64,000 nucleotides of DNA from positions 173,872 to 237,871 of the forward strand of contig NZ_KB906262.1 of the NCBI RefSeq assembly GCF_000381265.1, in the 5' to 3' direction. The notes under the pieces were generated by a model. It searched no databases. It had not been told where the DNA came from and saw nothing but the letters and a program-made list of their open reading frames with translations. The translations under genes were made by a program, and so were the position numbers. Shown one piece after another: positions 24,853-31,273 of this stretch (the first letter of the stretch is position 1; each line of letters starts with the position of its first letter). This stretch comes from Curvibacter lanceolatus ATCC 14669 (lineage in GTDB: Bacteria; Pseudomonadota; Gammaproteobacteria; Burkholderiales; Burkholderiaceae_C).

Positions 24853-25266
24853 TCAGCTTTCGTAGACCGAGTCCAGTGAGTCGAAGCCCTTGACCTCGAT
24901 CGGGTTGCCGAAGGGGTCGCAGAAGAACATCGTCCACTGCTGTCCGGGCTGGCCTTCAAAGCGCAGCTGGGGCGGCAGCACGAACGCGGTGCCTGCGGCC
25001 TGCAGCCGGGCGGCCAGGGCTTGCCAGTCGGGGGTTTCCAGGATCACCCCCAGGTGTGGCATGGGCACCAGCTTGTCACCCACGTGGCCGGTGGGTGCGG
25101 TGGCAAACGGGGTGCCCAGGTGCAGCGAGATCTGGTGGCCGAAGAAATCGAAATCCACCCAGGTGGCGGTGCTGCGCCCTTCGCGGCAACCCAGCACGTC
25201 GCCATAGAAGCGACGCGCCGTGTCCAGGTCGGTGACGTTGTAGGCGAGGTGGAACAGGCTTTTCAT
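24853..25266 (-). CDS. VOC (glyoxalase/dioxygenase superfamily) protein
   Basis: A 137-residue single VOC module. HLAYNVTDLDTARRFYGDVL at the N-terminus gives the first metal-ligand His, FGHQISLHLG the second, and FFCDPFGNPIEVKGF near the C-terminus the Glu. It is likely a metal-dependent lyase, isomerase or dioxygenase of small organic molecules; the reaction cannot be fixed. It is co-transcribed with marC. Confidence 0.85.
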   Translation of the reverse strand: MKSLFHLAYNVTDLDTARRFYGDVLGCREGRSTATWVDFDFFGHQISLHLGTPFATAPTGHVGDKLVPMPHLGVILETPDWQALAARLQAAGTAFVLPPQLRFEGQPGQQWTMFFCDPFGNPIEVKGFDSLDSVYES

Positions 25267-25306
25267 GGCGCCGGAGGATAGCAGCCCCGGCGCCGGGCGG
25301 TGCGGC

Positions 25307-26242
25307 TCAGCCCGTCCGGGCCTTGCCCGGCAGGCGGCGGGCCAGCTCGGGCAGGGCCCGGCGACCGGCCTCGTAGCCGGCCTGGATCATCTCGCGCCGC
25401 GACTGGAAGTCGGTGCTGCTGAAACGGCTGGTGTCGGGCCGGATCACCAGATCGGCCTGCCTGGCCTCCAGTTGGATCAGGGCCCGGCCCATGATCTCGA
25501 ACGATTGCAGGATCACCTCGTACAGGCCGGCGCCGGTGTTGTTGCGCGGTGGTGTGCTCACGTCCACCGCAATCACGAAATCGGCGCCCAGTTGGCGCGC
25601 CTGCTGCACCGGCAGCGGGCTGACCAGGCCGCCGTCGACCAGCTCCTGACCATTCACCATGGCGGGCACGAACACGCCCGGGATGGCACAGGAGGCGCGC
25701 ACGGCCAAACCGGCGTCGCCGCTTTTCAGGGCCAGCAGCTCGCCGCTGACCAACTGGGTGGTCACGGCACAGAAGGGGATGCGAAAGCGCTCGATGGGCT
25801 GCTGGCGGAGTTGCTCATTGACCAGCTTTTGCAAGGCCTCGCCGGCAAACAGGCCGCGTTTGTTGGCAGCGCTCAGGTCGGCCACGTCCAGGTCGCGCAC
25901 CTTGAGCGCAATCTCCTCGATCTGCCAGGGGCTCATGCCGGCGGCGTAGCAGGCGCCGATCAGGGCTCCGGCGCTGGTGCCTGCCACGGCATCGGCGCGG
26001 TAGCCCGCCTCGTCCAGGGCCTTGAGCACGCCGATGTGGGCAAAGCCGCGCGCCGATCCACCGCCCAGCGCCAGGGCCACCCGGGGCACGGGGTTGCCGA
26101 TGGGTTTGCTTGGGGTGGTGGCGGGGGCCGGCGTCGAAGGCTTGGGGGCGGCGTTGGCCGTGCGGGCCATGAGCGCCAGGCCCAGCACCGCGGTGCCCAG
26201 GCTGCGGCGGGGCAGGCGATCGCGTGGGGTGGTCGGCATCAT
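25307..26242 (-). CDS. patatin-like phospholipase (RssA-like)
   Basis: A 311-residue patatin-family serine hydrolase. A signal sequence (about 1-32, with PRRSLG near the start) precedes the catalytic domain: oxyanion loop LGGGSARGFAHIGVL (about 58), nucleophile motif GTSAG (about 87-91), and the dyad Asp in VDGGLVSPLP near 210. It would hydrolyse acyl esters of phospholipids, here in the periplasm. Its ATG overlaps the stop of the upstream OmpA-like gene by four bases, so the pair is translationally coupled. Confidence 0.88.
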   Translation of the reverse strand: MMPTTPRDRLPRRSLGTAVLGLALMARTANAAPKPSTPAPATTPSKPIGNPVPRVALALGGGSARGFAHIGVLKALDEAGYRADAVAGTSAGALIGACYAAGMSPWQIEEIALKVRDLDVADLSAANKRGLFAGEALQKLVNEQLRQQPIERFRIPFCAVTTQLVSGELLALKSGDAGLAVRASCAIPGVFVPAMVNGQELVDGGLVSPLPVQQARQLGADFVIAVDVSTPPRNNTGAGLYEVILQSFEIMGRALIQLEARQADLVIRPDTSRFSSTDFQSRREMIQAGYEAGRRALPELARRLPGKARTG

Positions 26243-26859
26243 GAGGCGGCTGCCGGGCGCACCAGGCCCTGGTCGATCATGGATTTGAGCCGGTCCCAGG
26301 CCGATTCGAAGGCGTTGGGGGCCTCACCTCGGGTCAGGGTGTCGAGTTGCTCGTCCAGCACCAGCACCTCGACGCGCCGGTTCAGGCGCCGCCCCTCTTC
26401 GGTGGCGTTGGACGCGACCGGGCGCTTGTACGAATAAGCCTCGGTCTTCAATCGTTGCTCGGGCACGCCCAGGGCGATCAGTTCGCGCCGCACGGTTTGC
26501 GCGCGGGCTTCGGACAGGGCCTGGTTGGTAGCGTCCGAGCCGGTGCTGTCGGTGTGGCCTTCCAGCACCACCGGGTGCTCGGTCTTGTGCAGCAGCAGAT
26601 CGGCCACACGGCTCAGGTAGGGGGCCGCCTCGGCTGGGTTCAGGCTGGCCTGGCCGGTCTGAAACAGCGCTGAGCTGGGCAGGAAGATCTGAACCCCGCG
26701 TGGCGATTGCGCCACGGCCAGTGTCGGGCCGCTGTAGACCCGGGGTGCCAGGGGCGTGGGCGCCGGGGCCGGGGGCGGGCTCTGGCAAGCGCTCAGAGCC
26801 CACGCGGCGGTCAGCAGCACGGTGTATCGGAAGGGGGTCGGGCGGGTGTTGGGAGGCAT
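26239..26859 (-). CDS. OmpA-family lipoprotein
   Basis: A 206-residue protein with a lipoprotein signal (lipobox LSAC near 22) and a Pro-rich linker. The OmpA C-terminal peptidoglycan-binding domain (about 85-180) contains VLEGHTDSTGSDATNQALSE, EARAQTVRRELIALGV and the RRVEVLV end. It likely tethers the outer membrane to peptidoglycan. The coupled patatin gene suggests they work together at the envelope. Confidence 0.87.
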   Translation of the reverse strand: MPPNTRPTPFRYTVLLTAAWALSACQSPPPAPAPTPLAPRVYSGPTLAVAQSPRGVQIFLPSSALFQTGQASLNPAEAAPYLSRVADLLLHKTEHPVVLEGHTDSTGSDATNQALSEARAQTVRRELIALGVPEQRLKTEAYSYKRPVASNATEEGRRLNRRVEVLVLDEQLDTLTRGEAPNAFESAWDRLKSMIDQGLVRPAAAS

Positions 26860-26993
26860 GTCGGCGATGACCGAAGTGAGCAGTGGGAATTATCGAAACA
26901 CCCTCCGCGTCTCGATCCCCTCAGGCTCGCAACTTCCTGCGCCCAGTGTGACATTCCGCGCAGAAATCGAAATTGAAAGAAATTGTTTCAATG

Positions 26994-27027
26994 AAAAAAG
27001 CCCCCGGGCCGGTGGGCGACGGGGGCT
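26994..27027 (-). terminator. Rho-independent terminator
   Basis: On the minus strand the hairpin AGCCCCCG...CGGGGGCT (arms 27020-27027 and 26999-27006) is followed by TTTTT. It lies 36 bases beyond the stop of the gene ending at 27063, which it terminates. Confidence 0.8.
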
Positions 27028-27062
27028 GGGTCAGGGGCGCAGCGCATCGGGCCGCGCGGGTT

Positions 27063-27437
27063 TCAGGCCACCGAGGGGTCTGCGGCCAAGTTGTCGAACT
27101 TCTTGAAGTACTGGCGGGCCAGGGCCACCAGTTGGGCGTCGGTGGGGTGGTCGGCGGCGATCGAGTCGACGATCACACCGGCAATGGCCTTCTGGTGGCT
27201 GTTGCACCAGTCACGGAAGTTGGTGCGGGCCAGGCCGGGGCCGGTCAGCAGCACTTCGCGGGTGCCCGCCAGGGCTTCGGCGATGGTGGCGTAGAAGGCC
27301 ACATCGTCGACGGTCTTGCCCTGGTGTTTGTGGTGGCTGCGCGACTTGACGCGCTGGGCTTCCACATGCTCTCGGTCGAACATCAGCACATGGGCTTCGG
27401 AATGGTCCAGCCAGACAACGGCGTGAAAAGTGGTCAT
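27063..27437 (-). CDS. small conserved protein of the 'translational machinery protein' family
   Basis: A 124-residue cytosolic protein starting MTTFHAVVWLDHSEAHVLMFD, with a His/Lys-rich stretch (SRSHHKHQG), a central EVLLTGPGLARTNFRDW segment and the C-terminal DHPTDAQLVALARQYFKKFD. This matches small proteins in Burkholderiales labelled translational machinery or host-attachment-like proteins, distantly related to eRF1-type folds; function is not established. It follows a DksA/TraR-type gene in the same direction and ends at a good terminator. Confidence 0.72.
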   Translation of the reverse strand: MTTFHAVVWLDHSEAHVLMFDREHVEAQRVKSRSHHKHQGKTVDDVAFYATIAEALAGTREVLLTGPGLARTNFRDWCNSHQKAIAGVIVDSIAADHPTDAQLVALARQYFKKFDNLAADPSVA

Positions 27438-27498
27438 GAGGTCTCTCTTTCTGAGGTGGGTGAGTGATGAAGGGCAGGCACGGGCTGCGCAGGCAGGC

Positions 27499-27864
27499 TC
27501 AGTGCGCGTGCGGGTGTTCCTGGGCTTCTTGGCATCGGATGCAGCGCTCGGCCTCGGGGGCGGCATGCAGCCGCGCCGCCGGGATCTCGACGCCGCAGTC
27601 CAGGCATTCGCCGTAGTGGCCCTCGTCGATGCGCTTGAGGGCGGCATCGATGGCGGCCACTTCGGCGGTTTCGCGTTCATCGAGTGCGAAAGCCAGTTCA
27701 CGCTCGGTGGCCGATTGGGCGTGTGAATCTTCGGGTTGCGGGGCGCGGCCATCGGCTTGGGCGCGGTCGACCAGGCCGCCGCGCTGTTGGGCCAGTTGCT
27801 CGATCAGCGAGGTGCGCTGGGCCAGCAGTTGTTCGCGGAAGGGTTGGGTGAGGTGGGGGTGCAT
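27499..27864 (-). CDS. DksA/TraR-type zinc finger protein
   Basis: A 121-residue protein with a helical N-terminal part (about 1-80) and a C-terminal four-cysteine zinc finger, CLDC...CIRC (about 87-111), within the family's YGECLDCGVEIPAARL segment. DksA/TraR proteins enter the RNA polymerase secondary channel and modulate transcription with or without ppGpp. It lacks the DxxDxA-type tip of true DksA, so it is probably an accessory paralogue. It heads a two-gene operon. Confidence 0.85.
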   Translation of the reverse strand: MHPHLTQPFREQLLAQRTSLIEQLAQQRGGLVDRAQADGRAPQPEDSHAQSATERELAFALDERETAEVAAIDAALKRIDEGHYGECLDCGVEIPAARLHAAPEAERCIRCQEAQEHPHAH

Positions 27865-27970
27865 GGTGGCCTTTCTGATTTCTGGTTCGGCCCGGTCTCC
27901 TGGGCCATGGCTTCATGATCTGCCTGGTGCGTGGTGCCGTCTTTGATCGTGGTCAAGGGCGCTTGTAGGC

Positions 27971-28020
27971 ATTGAAGGGCATTGAAGGGCATTGAAGGGC
28001 ATTCAAGGGCGTCCATGGGC
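27971..28020. repeat. decamer tandem repeat
   Basis: ATTGAAGGGC is repeated three times, then ATTCAAGGGC and a diverged GTCCATGGGC, in perfect 10-base register. It lies in the 263-base divergent gap between the DksA-like gene and the enoyl-CoA hydratase gene, about 110 bases before the latter start. Confidence 0.9.
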
Positions 28021-28127
28021 CCGCCATGGGCGCCTGGGGTCGCGCAAGGGCCCTGGAGGTGACAGCGCGCGCCGGGTGGGGGGCCGCACAATCCTCGCGA
28101 TTCCAACCCAAGACCCAGGAGACCGAC

Positions 28128-28946
28128 ATGACGAGCCACGCCACCCCGGCACCCGACTACACGCGCTACACCACCCTGGCCATCAGCCGCCGCGGCCCCG
28201 AGGGGCAGGTGCTGGACATCCAGATGCGCGCCCTCAACGGCAAGTTGCCCACAGCCGGCCATGCGGGTCACCGCGAGCTGGCCGAGATCTGGCGCGATGT
28301 GTCGGCCGACGACAGCGTGCGGGTGGCGGTGCTGCGCGGCGAGGCCGGGGGCTTCTCGGGCGGTGGCGATCTGGCCATGGTGCAGGAGATGAGCGACAGC
28401 CACGAGACCCGGGTGCGGGTCTGGAAAGAGGCGCGCGACCTGGTCTACAACCTGATCAACTGCGACAAGCCCATCGTCAGCGCCATGCACGGGCCGGCGG
28501 TGGGGGCGGGCCTGGTGGCCGGCCTGCTGGCCGACGTGTCGATCGCCGCGCGCAATTCCCGCATTGTGGACGGCCACACCAAGCTGGGCGTGGCCGCCGG
28601 TGACCACGCGGCCATCGTCTGGCCGCTGCTGTGCGGCATGGCACGGGCCAAGTACTACCTGCTGTTGTGCGAGCCGCTGTCGGGCGAGGAGGCCGAGCGC
28701 ATCGGCCTGGTGTCGCTGGCGGTGGACGAGGCCGAGCTGCTGCCGCGCGCCTACGAGGTGGCCGAGCGCCTGGCCGCCGGCAGCCAGAGCGCCATCCGCT
28801 GGACCAAGTACGCCCTCAACAACTGGCTGCGCCAGGCCGGGCCCACGTTCGACAGCTCGCTGGCGCTCGAATTTTTGGGCTTTGCCGGCCCGGATGTGCG
28901 CGAGGGCATCAGCGCCCTGCGTGAGCGCCGCCCGGCCCGGTTCTGA
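28128..28946 (+). CDS. enoyl-CoA hydratase/isomerase family protein
   Basis: A 272-residue crotonase-fold enzyme. The oxyanion-hole segments are [18 protein letters not shown] (about 67-84) and the [21 protein letters not shown] helix (about 122). [23 protein letters not shown] follows, where the usual catalytic Glu positions are replaced or shifted, so it may not be a classical hydratase. The substrate is unknown. A good AGGAG precedes ATG 28128. Confidence 0.85.
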   Translation: MTSHATPAPDYTRYTTLAISRRGPEGQVLDIQMRALNGKLPTAGHAGHRELAEIWRDVSADDSVRVAVLRGEAGGFSGGGDLAMVQEMSDSHETRVRVWKEARDLVYNLINCDKPIVSAMHGPAVGAGLVAGLLADVSIAARNSRIVDGHTKLGVAAGDHAAIVWPLLCGMARAKYYLLLCEPLSGEEAERIGLVSLAVDEAELLPRAYEVAERLAAGSQSAIRWTKYALNNWLRQAGPTFDSSLALEFLGFAGPDVREGISALRERRPARF

Positions 28947-28975
28947 GGGGCTTTGAGCGCCCAGAGGGCCTGGCT

Positions 28976-29620
28976 TTACTTGCGCCGGCTCAGCATCAGC
29001 TCGGTGTTGGTCTTGCGGTCGGCGTTGATCTTCTGCACATGGGGGCGCTCACCCATGCGCTTGAGGTAGTCGCGCACCGGCAGCTCGGCCAGGTAGTCGC
29101 GGCCGTAGACGATCTTGGTGGCGCCGCTGATCAGCGGCAGGTGCACGATGGCGGTGCAGTCAGCCAGGCTGAATTGATCGCCTGCGATGAAGGGCTGGTC
29201 AAAGCGGGCGAGCTTGGCAAAGGCCGCGATGTTCTTCTCAAGCTGGGCGCTGATCTTCTCACGCGTGCCCTCGCTCACCTGGCCACCAAAAAAGGCCTGC
29301 GGGTACAGGTTGCGGGCCACCAGCTCCAGGTGCAGCTCCAGGTAGGTGATCAGCTCGCGCACCTTGGCGGCGGCAAACGGGTCGCTGGGCAGCAGCGGGT
29401 GGGCCGGGTGGGTCTGTTCGATGTATTCGCAGATCACGGCCGACTCGCTCAGGGCGCCGTGCTCGGTCTTCAGGTAGGGCACCTTGCCCAGCGGGCTGGC
29501 CTGCAGGTCCACCTCGCCCACCCAGGCGAGTTCTTCCTCGAAGGGCAGGCCCTTCTCCAGCAGGGCCAGTTTGACCTTGTTGTAATAGTTGCTTGCCGCA
29601 AATCCGCACAGTTTCAGCAT
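28976..29620 (-). CDS. glutathione S-transferase
   Basis: A 214-residue GST. The thioredoxin-like N-terminal domain (1-78) has GFAASNYYNKVKLALLEKG with candidate catalytic Ser/Asn, the cis-Pro KVPYL, and the glutathione-binding SESAVICEYIE. The helical C-terminal domain has FIAGDQFSLADCTAIVHL, the conserved folding box. It conjugates glutathione to electrophiles or acts in stress protection. It converges on the enoyl-CoA hydratase gene and is probably monocistronic. Confidence 0.9.
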   Translation of the reverse strand: MLKLCGFAASNYYNKVKLALLEKGLPFEEELAWVGEVDLQASPLGKVPYLKTEHGALSESAVICEYIEQTHPAHPLLPSDPFAAAKVRELITYLELHLELVARNLYPQAFFGGQVSEGTREKISAQLEKNIAAFAKLARFDQPFIAGDQFSLADCTAIVHLPLISGATKIVYGRDYLAELPVRDYLKRMGERPHVQKINADRKTNTELMLSRRK

Positions 29621-29746
29621 CGGGGGTCTCCAGTTTGTTGTTCAGGTCGCCGGCGGCGCTGGGCCCCGGCGCTTGCCATCGTAAAGGCCTGTCGGGGCAG
29701 TCGGGCGTCCCGCGCTTGACTTGCTGCAGTGCGACATAATTCAGAC

Positions 29747-30130
29747 ATGCCGTTCATCCGCCCGCATCAACTCTTCGCCCGCTCCATGCTGGCGTGGTTC
29801 GTGCTGTTCGTCGGCGCGTCGGTGGCCTCGCCGCTGATCCATCCGGTGGATTGGCAAGAGGTGTGCACCTCCTCGGGGGCGCGTCGCCTGGTGGTGGGCA
29901 CCAGCGGCGGCAACAGCACCGACGAGTCCGATGGCCTCTGGAGCGCGCTGGCCCACACCCTGGACTGCCCGGCCTGTCTGCCCGGCCTGGCGCCGGCCCC
30001 CGGCCGCTTGGCCCTGGCTGCACCGACCTGGACAGTGGCCCTGGCGCCCGGTGCGGGCGGTGGCGCAGGGCCTGTGGCCCGGGCGACCAGCGCCCCGCTG
30101 CCGGCGCGTGGCCCACCCGGATCGGCCTGA
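29747..30130 (+). CDS. DUF2946 small protein, probable copper-sensing leader/uORF 1
   Basis: A 127-residue protein with one N-terminal hydrophobic segment (about 12-28: MLAWFVLFVGASVASPLI), then LDCPACLPG with a CXXC (Cys74, Cys77), a Pro/Ala-rich tail and RGPP (121-124) three residues before the end. The layout equals DUF2946 proteins. In Bordetella pertussis such a protein (bp2923) is a nascent-chain sensor: copper binds CXXC, relieves arrest at a C-terminal RAPP and lets Rho stop transcription of downstream genes. Here the downstream gene, 108 bases on, is a Crp/Fnr-like regulator. CXXC and RGPP are 44 residues apart, close to the ribosomal tunnel length. Function here is inferred. ATG 29747 is chosen over an upstream GTG. 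Confidence 0.75.
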   Translation: MPFIRPHQLFARSMLAWFVLFVGASVASPLIHPVDWQEVCTSSGARRLVVGTSGGNSTDESDGLWSALAHTLDCPACLPGLAPAPGRLALAAPTWTVALAPGAGGGAGPVARATSAPLPARGPPGSA

Positions 30131-30238
30131 TTCCGCTCCGGACCGGGCCGACCCTTGCCGTCGGCCTCGGGCTCAGTCATGTAGGCCCGGGAACGCTTTT
30201 TGCCTGTCCCTGGCGTTCGTCTTATCAAGGGGGTCTTG

Positions 30239-30808
30239 ATGACCTGTCAAGAAATTCAGCTGCCCGGCGAGGCCAAGGCCTTGCGCATGGGCGATTCATT
30301 GTTGGAAGCCGGCGCCATCGGCCCGGTGTGGCGCGTCACCCGGGGGGTGTTCCGCCTGGAGCGTGTCAGTGACGAGGGCGTGGCCTTTGTCCAGTTGGCC
30401 TTGCCAGGGGATCTGCTTGGGGTGGAGGCCTTGTGCAGTGAGCGCTATTCGTTCTCGGCCACCGCGGTGGTCGACAGCGAGGCCGTGCCGCTGGCCCTGG
30501 CCGACGAGGCGGCCCGGCACCGCGTGTTGGCCGATGCCTTTTTGCAGCAGCAGGCGCGCACCGCCGAGGCCGTGCGCCTGCGCAGCGGCACCGTGGCCAG
30601 CCGGGTGGACCACTTCCTGACCACGCTGGCGCATGCCACCGGGGTGATCACCCAGCGCGTGCGCGACTGCGATCTGCCCTACCTGCGCGACATCGCCCAC
30701 ATCGTGGACTCGGCGCCCGAGAGCGTGTGCCGGGCCATGGGTAGCCTGGTGGCGCCCCGCACCCGGGCGCGCCCGGCGCGGCGCAAGCTGGACTCTGCGC
30801 TGGCTTGA
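30239..30808 (+). CDS. Crp/Fnr-family transcriptional regulator
   Basis: A 189-residue regulator. A cyclic-nucleotide-binding-type beta roll (about 10-105, LALPGDLLGVEALCSERYSFSATAV) and a long dimer helix (about 105-130) precede a compact C-terminal HTH (about 145-175, RDIAHIVDSAPESVCRAMGSL). No Fnr-type cysteine cluster is evident. GGGGG upstream of ATG 30239 is the ribosome-binding site. It stands between two DUF2946 genes in the copper-uptake locus and, if those are leaders, would itself be copper-regulated. Its targets are not known from sequence. Confidence 0.82.
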   Translation: MTCQEIQLPGEAKALRMGDSLLEAGAIGPVWRVTRGVFRLERVSDEGVAFVQLALPGDLLGVEALCSERYSFSATAVVDSEAVPLALADEAARHRVLADAFLQQQARTAEAVRLRSGTVASRVDHFLTTLAHATGVITQRVRDCDLPYLRDIAHIVDSAPESVCRAMGSLVAPRTRARPARRKLDSALA

Positions 30809-30831
30809 GCTTTCCCGCATAATCAGCCGCC

Positions 30832-31191
30832 ATGCACACCCTGCGCCAAGCCCGATACCTCGCCCGCCTGATGGTGGCGTGGTTTGTGCTGTCGTTGGGC
30901 GTGGCGGTGGCGTCGCCTCTGGTCGTGCCGCTCGACATGGAGTTGGTGTGCTCCTCCACCGGCGCCATCAAGGTGCTGGTCAAGTCGGCCGATGGCAGCA
31001 CGGCCAGCCAGACCGGCCACACGCTCGACTGCCCCCTGTGCGCGGCCCTGGGCGCGCCACCCCCGGTGCACACCGTGGTGCTGCCCCCAGTGCTGCCACT
31101 GGGCCATGTGCTGCAGAGCATCCCGGCCGCGCGCATCGCGGCCCTCACGGCGGCGCCCCTGCCGCCGCGCGGCCCGCCCGCACTCGCCTGA
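30832..31191 (+). CDS. DUF2946 small protein, probable copper-sensing leader/uORF 2
   Basis: A 119-residue paralogue of the protein at 29747: N-terminal hydrophobic segment (about 13-30, MVAWFVLSLGVAVASPLV), LDCPLCAAL with CXXC (Cys67, Cys70), a Pro-rich tail and RGPP (113-116) three residues from the end (RGPPALA). Arg113 is 43 residues after Cys70. It lies 82 bases before the TonB-dependent receptor gene, the same order as bp2923-bfrG in B. pertussis, where the first product senses copper during its own translation and controls the receptor by Rho-dependent termination. The same role is inferred here with good support from order and motifs. Confidence 0.8.
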   Translation: MHTLRQARYLARLMVAWFVLSLGVAVASPLVVPLDMELVCSSTGAIKVLVKSADGSTASQTGHTLDCPLCAALGAPPPVHTVVLPPVLPLGHVLQSIPAARIAALTAAPLPPRGPPALA

Positions 31192-31273
31192 AATCCAGCC
31201 TTCCCGGCCACCGCCTGTGCTCTCCTGATGTGAGCCGCCGGTGCGCCCCGATCTGTTCTTTTCTGGAGTGCCC

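Noticed and set aside
29716..29740. TTGACT and CATAAT upstream of the first DUF2946 gene as a sigma70 promoter
   Set aside because: Only 13 bases separate the two hexamers, too few for a normal promoter; CATAAT alone is not enough.
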